NCBI GenBank assembly: GCA_002989075.1
Contig: PSQN01000007.1
Span: 822,558 to 886,557, forward strand
Origin: Arthonia radiata
Lineage: Eukaryota > Ascomycota > Arthoniomycetes > Arthoniales > Arthoniaceae
Length of the DNA: 64,000 nucleotides
Reading direction: 5' to 3'
Shown here: positions 45,227 to 56,345 of the stretch, piece after piece
Layout: the number at the start of each line of letters is the position of its first letter
How positions within the stretch are numbered: the first letter of the stretch is position 1
Made by a program: the position numbers and the translations under genes
The notes under the pieces: model-generated
What the model was told of the DNA's origin: nothing
What the model saw: only the letters and a program-made list of their open reading frames with translations
The model's database searches: none

Positions 45227-46183
45227 ATGGACCAATTCGCGCCTCCCACAGGCCCTCCGCCCCCAAAGGTGCCCGAGGGTTACAAAGCCATTTGGAACGA
45301 CCAGTATCAAGAATGGTTTTTCGTCAACATCTACACCAAGCAGTCTCAGGTCCGCATTGCCCGCCCTTTCCCGCCAAGTGTCCGTATCTAACATCGCTAA
45401 CAGTGGGATAAACCAACCGAACCCATCTACGGCCCACCGTCAGCTCATGCTCCACCACCAGGCGCACCCCCAGGCTACGACCACACGTCCTCCCGCCCCA
45501 TCATTGAGAAACCGCTGGCCTCCAACAACCCCTACAGCCAACCGCACCAGCCCGATCTGAGCGAAGACGAGAGACTCGCGCGTCAGCTCCAAGAAGAGGA
45601 GAACAAGCGCGGTAACGCCGGCGATAACCGCGGCGCTTCGAACGACTACTACGGCGCCGGTGGACCTAGTCCGTATCAAGGCGGCCCAAGCCCATACCAA
45701 GGTGGTCCACAGCAAGGCTACGGCGGGCAGCCACAGCAGCACTACGAGCAGCAGCAATTGCCGCCGCGGCCGGAGGAGAAGTCTAAGGGCGGCCTTCTGG
45801 GTAAGCTGATGGGGAAGGGCAAGAGCAGTGGACAAGGGTATGGTGGACAGCAAGGATACCCGCAACAGCAAGGATATGGAGGGTATCCGCAGCAGCAGCA
45901 GGGCTATGGGTATGGGCCGCCTCAAGGTCAATACGGGGGATATCCACAGCAGGGGATGTACGGTGCTCAGCAGCCGCATAAGAAGCCTGGGTTGGGTGCT
46001 GGAGGTGCGGCCGCGCTGGGTGTGGGTGGTGGGTTGTTGGGCGGGATGATGCTCGGGGAGGCGATGGATGGAGGAGATGGTGGTGGTGGCGACGGTGGTG
46101 GGTTTGGCGGTGATGACGGCGGTGGGGACTACGGGGGTGGTGATGGGGGTGGTGGAGGAGATTTTGGGGGTGGTGGTGATTAG
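45227..46183 (+). CDS. WW-domain protein with Gln/Gly/Tyr-rich low-complexity tail
   Basis: Exons 45,227-45,349 and 45,404-46,183 give 300 residues. The WW domain (about residues 16-48, PEGYKAIWNDQYQEWFFVNIYTKQSQ|WDKPTEP) is formed only after splicing; the intron is 54 bp with an unusual GTCCGC donor. The middle carries PYQGG repeats and QQGYGG/YPQQ repeats like those of adhesive or stress proteins. A hydrophobic glycine block (AAALGVGGGLLGGMML) and a poly-Gly/Asp end (GGGDYGGGDGGGGGDFGG) follow. WW domains bind Pro-rich peptides; the tail resembles fungal annexin- or Wwm1-like proteins. Yeast Wwm1 is a possible relative, not certain. Confidence 0.82.
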
Positions 46184-48200
46184 TTGAGTCCTGTGGCTGT
46201 TGAGCATGGAGAAATGGCCCAAGCACGGTAATTCCTAGAGCCTTGATTAGCAATATCACTCCAGATTATTTGCGACTCACATCCGCGGCAGAAGGCGGCG
46301 TTGTAGTGACATGACTGTAGTGTGCCAAGTGTAGATAATTCGGAAGTAATGCTGTTCTCTGTGAAGGCAACCCTCACTATTGGATCTTTGGGTTCCAGCC
46401 ATTGCAACGCAGTCCGGTTCTGTCACAGTAAACCAGCCAAACCCTCGGCGGCAGCGTTTGAGGCTGAAAAACATACGATGGAGGACTATGTAGGCCCGCC
46501 TGCTTACTCAAAGCTGTTGAAAGCTCTAAAAGACGAGACTTCTAAATAATTATTGACTATACTGCCTCTGAGGTACGCTGTGCTCGAGCTCCTCGAGATT
46601 GATGGACAACACGCATCACAAGAACTCGGAGCGACCCCAAAGAGCTTCGTGGGGGCGTCTTCCCAGTCTCTCTTCCAGACTCTTACTCAAGCAATCTTTA
46701 CGCGCTGCTGCTGGAGGTGGTGTTCAAGCAATATATATGCCATACCTGTAGCTTACGCCGCTCTTACTAGTGGATTTGCAGGCTTGTCTGTTAGCCCTGG
46801 CTGACTTGAGAAGGTCTTGAACATATTTGTGAAACGTGCTTTGTACCAATGGGATGCATCCAAGAGAATGAACGCACGTGTCCATTATCGCCCCCTGACG
46901 TCTGGTCTTGGCCAAGCATCTTGCATCAATTGACGCAAGGAACCGCTTCCGCAATCCAGTCGCACAGATCTTCATTGGCGCTTACCTTTGCCTGAGCATC
47001 GCACAAGTCGCACGATGCAGATAGAGTCCAAGCGCCGCATGACCATCTGTGACTAGCAAACAGCTTTGCCCGCCATTTGCAGGACCAAGGTAGGGGTCAC
47101 GTACATCATCCGCCACGCTGGCGCGAGCTCAAGTACCCTGGTTCAGACATTGCATCGACAGCGCATCATGGCTGCATCTGCGGGGATGTGTACTCTGGGA
47201 CGTATTTATTTACCCGTAGTTGATCATACGAACGTCAGGCGTGAGGCTCATGAAATCAGGGGTCCGCCAATCTGCCGGATGAGGTGGTGCCAACGTGTTG
47301 CGGCGAGATGGACTGCAACGGTCATTGGCTGTCCGAGAAAGGACACTGACAGCACCATAATGGGCCGCCGACGGGGCCAAAAGATCGAGTGTGCTTTCCT
47401 CATCTTTTTCACCAAAGCGGCTGTCCGCGTGCTGGCTGCATCTATCGACCAAGATTGAAGAGCCGTTAGTAGAGCAAGGTGAACAGCCGGCGTGGCTGCA
47501 GGATCTCCACTAAAGAGGAGCGGTGGGGTGGCTAGCGACGAGACGAGGAAAAACCTTAGTTTGCAGTGACGGCGACACGCATTGTTCGGCCGTTTCTGGC
47601 AGATCCGCGGTTGGCCAGATGACAGATAGGGCTGAGGCGGAATGCACGAGCCATGGGGTGGGTCTGGGACATGACCAGAGGCTTGGGACAAACAGACGGC
47701 ACGAGTCGCCAACGGCCTAGCGCGCCGACGGCCGGCCTATCGCTATCGACGGCTAGCTGGACAGGCCCACATTTGACTGAGAGCCGTTTATGCAACGACG
47801 CACCCTTCCTCGCCGCCTGGACCAGGTGTCCACTCTCTGCAGCGACGGAGTCGTGATGTACCTCTGAAGCGACGTACAGAGACGCGTGTGGGATGTATTT
47901 TAAGCCAACCTCGATGGGGGGCGTTGCTGACAAGGTGGACCGCATGAGACCGGACTGGAGCGGCTCAGTGTATAATAAGGGTAGGGGCTGCACGGCCGTG
48001 ACTGCCTCACCACTGCTGACGAGACAACATTCGATGACAGCCTGCCGAGTGCAGAAAGCGAAAGAGCCCTCCCTCCCTCCATTGCACGATCCATGTCAGC
48101 GACGCGCCGTCACACGATCGAGGCGGGAAGGGGTGCCGGGCAAGCAGCTTCAGGGATGGGCGGTCGGGACTGGGCTTAGCGTACCAGCATTATTACCCAT
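46184..48200. other. Intergenic, no gene recognised
   Basis: About 2 kb without a supported gene. Several frames of 60-150 codons on both strands overlap each other and lack domains, codon bias or splice structure. It probably includes distal promoter DNA of the SSN6 gene. Confidence 0.5.
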
Positions 48201-48762
48201 AGCGCCGCAACGCAACACCTCCACACACGTTCTCTGCCGTCACCCCGTCGATGCTTTTTTCCCACTCCATTTCCCCTACCTGCGTCAGCTAGGGAACACT
48301 CGCCAGGTGTGTAGAGAGCCGCCCCGTTCACCGATCTCTCCTCCTCTCTTTTCCTCCTTTCCACCAGCGCCCTGCCTCTGCGCTGTGCTTTTGCGTCCAT
48401 CATTCCTTCCCCATCCTGCGTCGCGTGGCTATTTTTCAGGCACTAGCTCCACGCGCTTCCTATTCTATACTAGTGCATTACTCCAATCCGATTTCTTGTA
48501 CGACTAGTGGTAAGTCCTCTAATCTGACCCCCGAACCCTCACGCCGGGGTGTGGTCATCTTGCGCTCAGCCTCCCTCCTATGCTGTCTTCCTCACGCATT
48601 CGCTTGTGCCGTCCTGTTCATCTTTGCACGCGCGGGGTTTATGTATGATTAGATCCTTGCTGACTTCATGTCAGCATCCCATTGACGGCACGTCCGATCC
48701 AGCGATAATCACTCGGCGCGCACGCGCCTTTGGCGGCACACTCGCCATTACGCCGTGCGGCC
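48201..48762 (+). promoter_or_regulatory. Pyrimidine-rich promoter/leader of the SSN6 gene
   Basis: Strong CT-rich tracts at about 48,325-48,425 are typical of transcription starts in filamentous fungi. Downstream are a likely 5' UTR intron (48,510-48,569) and short upstream reading frames (48,580-48,648, 48,641-48,652, 48,668-48,685) before the SSN6 start at 48,763. Confidence 0.55.
48510..48569 (+). other. Probable 5' UTR intron of SSN6
   Basis: 60 bp with a GTAAGT donor, CTAATCTGAC branch region and CTCAG acceptor, the same build as the coding introns in this window. Confidence 0.55.
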
Positions 48763-51668
48763 ATGGCTACGCATCAAGTTTCGCCGCAAGCAAATATCCA
48801 CCCCCTTCATCAACCTCTTCCACCCAGGCACATGCCGCCCAATGGCCATCCAGGTTACGCAGTTCCGCCACGGCCTCCTGTGAGCACGACCGAACTCTTG
48901 TCCAAAGTCAGCGAATCGACATGGCTGTCGATAGGTGCGTCAAGTCATCCGGTATACCGTGCACTACGTACTAATAATGTCACTATAGGCCGCGCAGCTG
49001 AGCACATGAAGAACCACGAGATGGCCTATCAAGCCTTCGAACGAGTTTTGCATTACAACGAGACGTCCATCGATGCACTGCAGTCCATCGCGAACGTCCT
49101 GAGAGCAGAAGATAAGTACGCCGAGGCTGCAACATACTTAGAAACTATCATCAAGCTTGACAATACCCATGGAGAAGCTTGGAGTAGCCTTGGTAAGTTT
49201 CCATGAGAGCGGCTTCATGATACCTCAGTACTGACAGACGCTCAGGCCACTGCTATCTCATGATGGACGAGCTGCAACGGGCATACCAAGCGTATCAGTC
49301 TGCACTCTACAATCTTCAGGATCCCAAGGTAAGCTTTCTTGACCCTGGCTGTCGCGTCACGCAAGCTTACATTACGCAGGAGCCGAAGCTTTGGTATGGC
49401 ATTGGCATCCTCTACGATCGCTACGGCAGTCTTGAGCACGCCGAAGAAGCCTTTTCGCAAGTAATGCGCATGGCGCCTGACTTCGAAAAAGCCAATGAGA
49501 TCTACTTCCGCCTCGGCATAATATACAAGCAGCAGAACAAGTATGGCGAGTCGCTCGAGTGCTTCCGCTGGATCGCGAACAACCCTCCATCGCCTCTCAA
49601 TCAGACCGACATACTCTTCCAAATTGGCCATGTGCACGAACAACAGCAGGACTTTGAGTCCGCCAAGGCCGCCTACCAGCAAGTGCTTGACCGCGATCCA
49701 AACCACGCCAAAGTGCTACAACAGCTTGGCTGGCTCTATCATCAAGAGAGCAACGAGTTTCAGACTCAAGAGAAGGCAATCGAATTCCTCGAGAAGTCAG
49801 TCGCGTCCGATCAAAACGACGCGCAGAGCTGGTACTTGCTGGGCCGTTGCTACATGTCTCAGCAAAAGTTCCCCAAGGCGTACGAGGCATACCAGCAAGC
49901 GGTCTACAGGGACGGTCGTAATCCGACCTTCTGGTGCTCCATCGGAGTGTTGTACTATCAGATCAACCAGTATCGCGATGCGCTTGATGCCTATTCACGA
50001 GCCATCCGCCTGAACCCCAATATCTCAGAAGTGTGGTATGATTTGGGCACGCTGTATCAATCGTGCAACAATCAAACGAACGATGCGATGGATGCATATC
50101 AGCGCGCGGCTGAGCTTGATCCGAACAATCCTCACATCAAGTCACGGCTAGCTCTCTTGCGCAGTGGCCATCAAGGGCCTCCGCCAGGTGCACCAGGTGG
50201 GCCACAAGGTATGCCACCCGATGGTCACCCACAGACTTATGAGCCTGCTGCGTTGAACGGGCCGCCGCAACCTCACTGGGCGCCATCAATCCCGCAGCAA
50301 TCTGGGCCGCCACCAAGAGGTGCTCCACCAGCTCAGCTACCAGCGAATGGCCGGGAGTGGCCGCGAGGACCTGAAGTACAAGGTCCACCACCGCAGCCAC
50401 CGCCACCACCCGGTCACGGTTATGATGGTCCTCCTCATCACCGCGGTCCACCACCACCGCCTCCCGGCCGTGTCCACAGTCCGCGTACGGAGCAACTTCG
50501 CCACGAGCAACTCAGATATACGCCAACTCAGCGCCCAGCGCGTGTCTCGCCTTCTCCGCGCATGCAACCCGCAGGCATGTACCGCCCGCAAGGTCCACCC
50601 GGACCTCCAATTCCCTCGGCGCCCGGCTCAGGTGTACCTCCGCACGCGCAACCGCCCCCAAACCGTATGAACAACCCCAACTACCCAGCGCAGCCACCAC
50701 CGCCCGGTCCACCTCAAGGCCCTCCCCACTACGGTCGCCCACCCTCACCTCCACCACCCCGCCACGTGGACTCTCGCCCCCGCTCTCCCCGCTCTTTCCC
50801 CGGCCCACCGCCGCCGCCTAACTGGGGCTACCCTCCTGAACCCCGCGGCTCCGCCTCCATCATGGGCGGTGTGCCCCCAGTGGAAGCCCACCGTGCCGCC
50901 GAGGCCGCCGCTCGTGACCGAGAAAACCGCACCCCGGCAAAACGTCACCGCGAGTGGGATGAGCCTGACCCTGCGATCAAGCGTCAAACGAACGACGAGA
51001 GCCGCGCACGCCTCGATGATCCGCATGGCCGCTACCGCGCAAGTCCCGCACCTGGCGGTCTCGGAAAACCACCACCACCTGACGAAAGGGAAAGGGACCG
51101 AGAACGGGAAAGAGAGCGCCCGCAATACACCACCATGCCTAGCGGTCCAAACTCGGCGAATGGCAGTCACGTCTCCTCACCCACCGCGCTGCGACGGCCC
51201 GACGACGAGAAGCGAAGGCTGGAGGAGTACAAGCCCTCGGAAGCGGCGCATCATCCGATTAACATGCAGAATCTCATGCATTCTAAGGACGCAGAGATGC
51301 GGGATGCGCCGCCTGCTGGGTTGCCGCCTATAAACACAGGTCCTGCGCCGTCTTCGGCACCCAACACTGGGAGTAATGGTCCTGTGTCTGGGGGACTGAG
51401 TGGGCCGGGCAGCCAAGTGAACACGCCGAAGGTTGATGGACCGAAAAGAGAAGAAGGGCCCGTGAGCCCGGACATGAAGGAAGTAAGAGACATGGATCGC
51501 GACGGGGATGTGAAGATGCGGGAGGAGCCGGCGGGGCGGAAGATTGAAGAGGAGGATTATGAGGATGAAGATGAGGGAGGGAGGAGCGTGGATGGGAAAG
51601 TGGCGGGTAGGAGTGGAGGGGGCAGTCCGAGAAGTGTGGATGGCGAGGGGGAAAAGGTCGCGAATTAA
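48763..51668 (+). CDS. SSN6: General transcriptional corepressor Ssn6/Cyc8, TPR protein
   Basis: Exons 48,763-48,934, 48,989-49,192, 49,246-49,328 and 49,380-51,668 give 915 residues; introns are 54, 53 and 51 bp. Tandem TPRs fill about residues 58-413: MAYQAFERVLHYNETSIDAL, WYGIGILYDRYGSLEHAEEAF, VLQQLGWLYHQES, WYLLGRCYMSQQKFPKAYEAYQQA, EVWYDLGTLYQSCNNQTNDAMDAY. The rest is disordered, Pro/Gly/Arg-rich, ending with an acidic EEEDYEDEDEGG stretch. With Tup1, Ssn6 represses many regulated promoters in the nucleus. The third intron is a multiple of three and stop-free, so a retained form would add 17 residues inside the TPR array. Upstream reading frames suggest translational control. Confidence 0.95.
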
Positions 51669-52009
51669 TAAGCGATAAGTACATGGCAAACGCTGGCTAT
51701 AACATAGATGACCGGTATGAAGTCATGTAGACGGTCAAGGACATCAAAGCGATTGCATAGCGAAGATTGAAGGGCGGGTGTTTGATGTATCAGCGACGAT
51801 GTCTCATGACTTTCTTTTGTTTGTATAGCAGCGCATTGAATGCATGATATATCGAAAGGGTGGGTCTTGAAAAGCTCGTTGCGTTCGATTTGGGGGAGAT
51901 GTCGTGGAAATTAGCTGGGTTTGACTGCTTAGCTACTGCTGTGCGAAAGCACGCCTTCTTCCCGGTTCTCTGTCCCGCTCTCCATCACCGGCGAACCTAC
52001 TCACAAGCC
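51669..52009. other. Intergenic between convergent genes
   Basis: 341 bp holding the 3' UTRs of SSN6 and BTB-4. Confidence 0.5.
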
Positions 52010-53116
52010 TTACTCGAATAGATCGAAATCCCGAGAGATTCTGCGCATCTCCTCTTTGGTTTCGCAAGCCTTCAACATCCTGACCTGCGCTGCAAGGGTT
52101 CGGATGTCCCTCATCTTCATACCGACGTCCCGCTGTCGTTCTCCCTCCTTCTTCCGCAATTCCGCAGTGTGTTCTAACCTCTGTATCTCGAGCTTGGCAT
52201 CCTTTCCTTCCGACTCTGCAGCGTGCTTGACCTCACGTGCATGGTGAAGATTGGCCAGCGCGCGCACGTAAGAAATCATGAATTCGGGAATCTGAGAGAC
52301 TTCGGCCATGAAGGCCTCCTCGCGGTCGAAGTCGCTGTGATGGGCGGCGACGTGTTGGACGGTGATGGCTTGCATTTCGTCGTTGTCAGCGGTGTGCTTG
52401 AAGACTTACGCGACGGTTGTCAGCAATGGATCGGCACCAAGGTATAGTGTATGATAGCGTGAGCAAGATACCTCCATGACCACCGCTTGAAAGCCATACA
52501 CGGCAGCGTTCCGCAAAGCCAAGGCGTACATCTGCTTTGCTACTTCCTTCAGATCAAAGACCTGATAATAGTCGGCAAGGCAGTATACATGGACGTTATT
52601 CATGAGTGTAGATCGCGGTGTCGTGACGCTTGCTTTCGTTCGAGCTGGAGTTAAAATAGAGTCGTGGGTTGAGCGTTTACGTTTCTTGATGGGCGAGTAG
52701 GGACCACCTTCGCTGGTAAAAGTTGTCGAATAGCGGCCAGGAATCCCAGCGACCCACCGCCTGATGTCCTCCAAACCCGCGCATTCTCCAGCGCCGTCAG
52801 CAGTAACCCCAGAGCCGCTGTATTCATTCTCGTCCATATCAATGTAGCGGTCTGTGTATAGATACTGAAGCATCCGCTTCACGCTCGCCACCGTCGCCGT
52901 GTCGGCACCCATGGGGATTCGCCTGTCCTGCGCTTCTTTGAAAGGCCCGTTGCAGGCGGCTTTGATGACTGGCGATCGTTGACATACGATGGCACGGTGC
53001 GCTTTGATCTCGACGCCGTGCACATCAAGAATGAGGTCCGCATACTCGCTACTGTGGAGAAGAGCAGCGAGACCTGCGCTTGCGCCTTTTGGTAGAGGCT
53101 CATGTGAGGACGACAT
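52010..53116 (-). CDS. BTB/POZ domain protein (BTB-4)
   Basis: Exons 52,472-53,116 and 52,010-52,396 (75-bp intron, phase 0) give 343 residues. The BTB core is at about residues 15-95: LAALLHSSEYADLILDVHGVEIKAHRAIVCQRSPVIKAACNGPFKEA, VKRMLQYLYTDRYID, and later HVYCLADYYQVFDLKEVAKQMYALAL near 185. Between them lies a disordered stretch with a basic PIKKRKRS patch. A charged helix (LEIQRLEHTAELRKKEGERQRDVGMKMRDIR) closes the protein. An in-frame ATG at 53,323 could add 69 residues, but MSSSHEPLPKG at 53,116 is the usual type of start before a BTB domain. Clearly related to BTB-5, with which it is divergent. Confidence 0.85.
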
Positions 53117-53600
53117 AGAATAGTAGTTGCTAGTCGAAGGCGAATGACCAGCTATCAGAGTTCGCAAGGCTCTTGGTGTGGAAGCTGATGGAGTATGGTG
53201 CTTGCTGCTGTCTACACGAACGAACGGAGAAGAGCGAAATGATTCCAGGGGAAAAGCAAGCTGCAAGAAGGAGAGTGTTTGTTGCGAAGGTGAGACGGTG
53301 AGCTTTTTCACAAAGCTCTTCATCGTATCACCTTTGGCACACCGCCTCGGCTCGATTAGGCATCCCTATGCGATTGCCTCTTTCAAACTGTCTGAAGTGA
53401 TGAAGTGCAGCTGCTTTGACCGCCTCAAAATCTGCTGAGCTAATTCGCCCTCACTTCAAAGGATCTGTTGGGCGTTTGCGCCGCGCGTTGTATGTAGCAA
53501 ACAACACAGCTCATGAATTTCCTCTCTTTCTTCCCTGTTGGTCTTCTCACCGCATCAGACCAGCTTCTCAATGATCTTTACCACACCCAGCTAAGTCACA
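53117..53600. promoter_or_regulatory. Shared upstream region of divergent BTB-4 and BTB-5
   Basis: 484 bp between two start codons; CT-rich toward BTB-5 (53,515-53,600). The head-to-head layout repeats that of BTB-1/BTB-2. Confidence 0.5.
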
Positions 53601-54789
53601 ATGCCGCGGGAGTTGACGCCGGCGCGAGAAGCTGCGGAAGACAGCATAGCCCACCTGTTAGATAGTAAGCGGTACTCCGATCTCACCCTCAAATGTATGG
53701 GTCAGACGTTCCCCGTCCATCGGGCGATTGTCTGGTGAGTATAGTACTCCTTCGCACCAGAGGGCGTCGCTAACATGGGATCTCTCGCAGTGGTCGCTCG
53801 CCAGTTCTCCAAGCTGAATGTGATGGACCATTCGTCGAGTCCAATGGCGTGATCGCTGTTGCAGCTCCGACCGCGTCAGTCGGCAGCATAAAGCGATTGA
53901 TATCGTATCTCTACACGCATGAATACAGCGATGAAGAGACAGTGACAACATCCCAGCAACCTTCTCTGACGAACGACGAGCAATCGAGTGATGACCAAGA
54001 TGAAGCCGAATCGACATACGCCACTGACAGCCAATCGAGCACTCGTCCCGCGACACCGGCACATGCCCAAGATCCGAGTGCCAGAGCCAGCGAGCTGTTG
54101 TCCGAGACCCAGTTCCAGATCCTCAACAATGTCCATACCTACTGCCTGGCCGATTACTATTTAATCCCAGATCTAAAGCGTGCCGCCATAGATAAATTTG
54201 GGTTCGCCCTTCTCAAGCTGAATGATTCGTATGTCGACTCACGCTTGAAGAACGAGACAATCATGGGTGTCGTCGCAGAGATCGTGACGGAGGTACGCAT
54301 TCGTCTTCATGTTGCCAAACTTGTTAGCACTGACACACGTAGGTCTACAAGAATACCGGGGCCGAAGATGAGCTACGAGCACGGCTGATTTGTCATCTCG
54401 CCTTCCACCGCCAGCACTTTGCCCAGAACAAGACGTTCTTAAGCCGAACTGCCCATATCAGCGATTACATGTCGGACTTGATGATCGAAATGGCGTCGTC
54501 GTACGAAGCTGAAATCTCAGAGCACGCTGACAAGTGGGCTTCCAAGAAAGACGAGCTCGAATTGGACAACCTAACTCTACAGATGAAGATCATCGATAAA
54601 AACACTGAAATTTCTCAGCTCAACAGAATCAAAGAAAACTTTCAGAGCTCTGCGTCCAACCTCGTTATGGGATTTGCTGGGCTCGATGCCACCTGCCGCC
54701 ACTGTCATTGCATGGGAACAGCAAAACCTGAGCGGAAGGGTCTTGAGACCTGGCGTGCCCGCTGCTCGAACTGCAGCACATGGTTCTGA
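53601..54789 (+). CDS. BTB/POZ protein with coiled coil and C-terminal CxxC motifs (BTB-5)
   Basis: Exons 53,601-53,734, 53,791-54,292 and 54,343-54,789 (introns 56 and 50 bp) give 360 residues. BTB: AHLLDSKRYSDLTLKCMGQTFPVHRAIVCGRSPVLQAECDGPFVES, IKRLISYLYTHEYSDEE, then HTYCLADYYLIPDLKRAAIDKFGFALL. An acidic, Ser-rich loop separates the parts. A coiled coil lies near 265-315 (ASKKDELELDNLTLQMKII). The end has two cysteine pairs (TCRHCHC and ARCSNCSTWF) that could bind one zinc ion, much like a treble-clef end. No counterpart of this tail is seen in BTB-2 to BTB-4. Role unknown. Confidence 0.85.
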
Positions 54790-55373
54790 GGCGTTTGGTT
54801 CAGATGAGTGGTCAAAGCAATGTCGTGACAGAGAAACACCAACGAATGCGATTAAATGTAAGAGGTCGACAGCATGTTGTCGATGAGGATACAAACGAAG
54901 GAACACATTTTGTCTGTCTGGATCCGTCCAAATTTTGATGTTTGATGTGAGTCTCCATCACGGAACAGCATAGTCCACATACACTGCCTGAACATAAAAA
55001 TGCTTTGATGCAAAACAATGCAACATGAGTTTGGACGCGGATGGCACCTCCACGCTAAAACGGGCTCCTCCCAGAAATTCGTGGCAAAAACCTTCATGAG
55101 AGCAGTCGCAGCGGGCGTGAGCGCCATAGAAATTCTCTCTTGACGGTTAATACGCTCGCAGGAGGATATTCTATTGCAAAGCATGGGAAACCAACAGTCT
55201 GGCAGTGCTCATCGATGTAGCAGAGGTTCTCATCGACTATCTCTCGTTATCGCTGTCATATCTCATCAACGCATTCTATGATCTACCGCGACCACGCGGC
55301 AAAAGTGCAAATCACTTTTGAATGTTGAAACGCCCCAAGCCTGCACGAAACGCCGTCATACCCAACAATGCGT
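54790..55373. other. Intergenic between convergent genes
   Basis: 584 bp holding 3' UTRs of BTB-5 and the next gene; no gene seen. Confidence 0.5.
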
Positions 55374-56345
55374 CTAGCTTTCCACTGCTGTCGCTCGTGC
55401 ACCGACAACGTGCCCGTCTTTGCTCACGCCCAAGATCCAGTACTCCGATCGCGCACCTCCACGTTCAACCTTGAACGCCTTGACAGCGCCCTCGCTTGCC
55501 TCCGTCACCTGCTTCCAGACGGCTTCGTATTTGCCTCGTGGATCAAAGTCCTTCTTGTTCAGCTCCTCGACCTTGTCGTCTTTCACGCCGGCTACATGCG
55601 CAACCTCGCCTTTATCCACACCGCCCGTCTTGCCGCTCGCTCGGCTCAGGCTCACAGGCTCGAACGGCTCGTCCGCATCAGATGTATATGTATGCTGCTG
55701 CACATTCTTCAGCGCCGGATGAAGTTCCTGCGTATTCACCGTTTTCGATTGCGTTGAAACCTTAGACTGTGTGGCTGGCGCCTCCTGCCGGTCCGCCGCG
55801 GCCTTATCGAGGAAAGCGCTGTAATCCTCATCACTCGCCATGATGTTGTCGTACGCTTCTGGCGATGTGGGTGGGAAGTTGTAGCGCGGCTGAAGCGCGA
55901 AGATGGAGTCGTCGGAGATCCAGGCGCCTGGATTGAGCGGCGAGAAGGACCAGTAGGTATAGGAAATGTCAAAATTGGGTTTGCGGATTTTCGCTGGAGC
56001 GTGAATCGGTTCCGCTGGAGGAGGGAAAGAGGGAAATTCGTTGAGAAAGACTGGGAAGCCGGTGTTGATTACGGAGGTTGACCAGGCGCCGGCGGTGAGT
56101 TCAGCGAGGACGTCAGGACTGGGTCGAGCGGGGAGCTCTTGCGCGATGGCTCGGGAGGGTGTAATTTGGCGTTCCTTTGCGGAGTGGGCGCTCAAATGGA
56201 GGTTGCGGCGGGAGACAGGCTGAACTGTCTGATGCTGGGAAGATGCGGCACGGATCTGCAGAGGCAGTGAGTTTCTAGTGGTGATCAAATTTTCTTGTAG
56301 GCAGCCTGTCGCGTTCTTGAACAAGGCTGGGCGGGGTGTTGGCAT
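55374..56345 (-). CDS. Conserved-looking protein, probably mitochondrial, function unknown
   Basis: Single exon, 323 residues. The first 60 residues are rich in Arg, Ser, Gln and Asn with few acids (RNSLPLQIRAASSQHQ, RRNLHLSAHSAKER), as in a mitochondrial presequence. A compact part follows (WSTSVINTGFPVFLNEFPSFPPP, FDISYTYWSFSPLNPGAWISDD), then a polar linker and a well-formed C-terminal domain (KYEAVWKQVTEASEGAVKAFKVERGGARSEYWILGVSKDGHVVGARA). The C-terminal part vaguely recalls nuclease A inhibitor-like proteins, but I cannot confirm it. Divergent from the molybdate transporter gene. Confidence 0.75.
   Translation of the reverse strand: MPTPRPALFKNATGCLQENLITTRNSLPLQIRAASSQHQTVQPVSRRNLHLSAHSAKERQITPSRAIAQELPARPSPDVLAELTAGAWSTSVINTGFPVFLNEFPSFPPPAEPIHAPAKIRKPNFDISYTYWSFSPLNPGAWISDDSIFALQPRYNFPPTSPEAYDNIMASDEDYSAFLDKAAADRQEAPATQSKVSTQSKTVNTQELHPALKNVQQHTYTSDADEPFEPVSLSRASGKTGGVDKGEVAHVAGVKDDKVEELNKKDFDPRGKYEAVWKQVTEASEGAVKAFKVERGGARSEYWILGVSKDGHVVGARATAVES

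Noticed and set aside
45440-46222. 260-codon minus-strand frame opposite the WW gene
   Set aside because: It is the reverse of a repetitive Gln/Gly-coding exon; the product is a low-complexity Leu/Thr/Pro chain, and the plus-strand gene has a real WW domain and intron.
47066-48507. Several frames of 60-204 codons upstream of SSN6 on both strands
   Set aside because: They overlap each other, show no domains or coding bias, and the last part is pyrimidine-rich leader-like DNA.
51177-51689. 170-codon minus-strand frame at the end of SSN6
   Set aside because: Antisense shadow of the acidic, low-complexity SSN6 tail.
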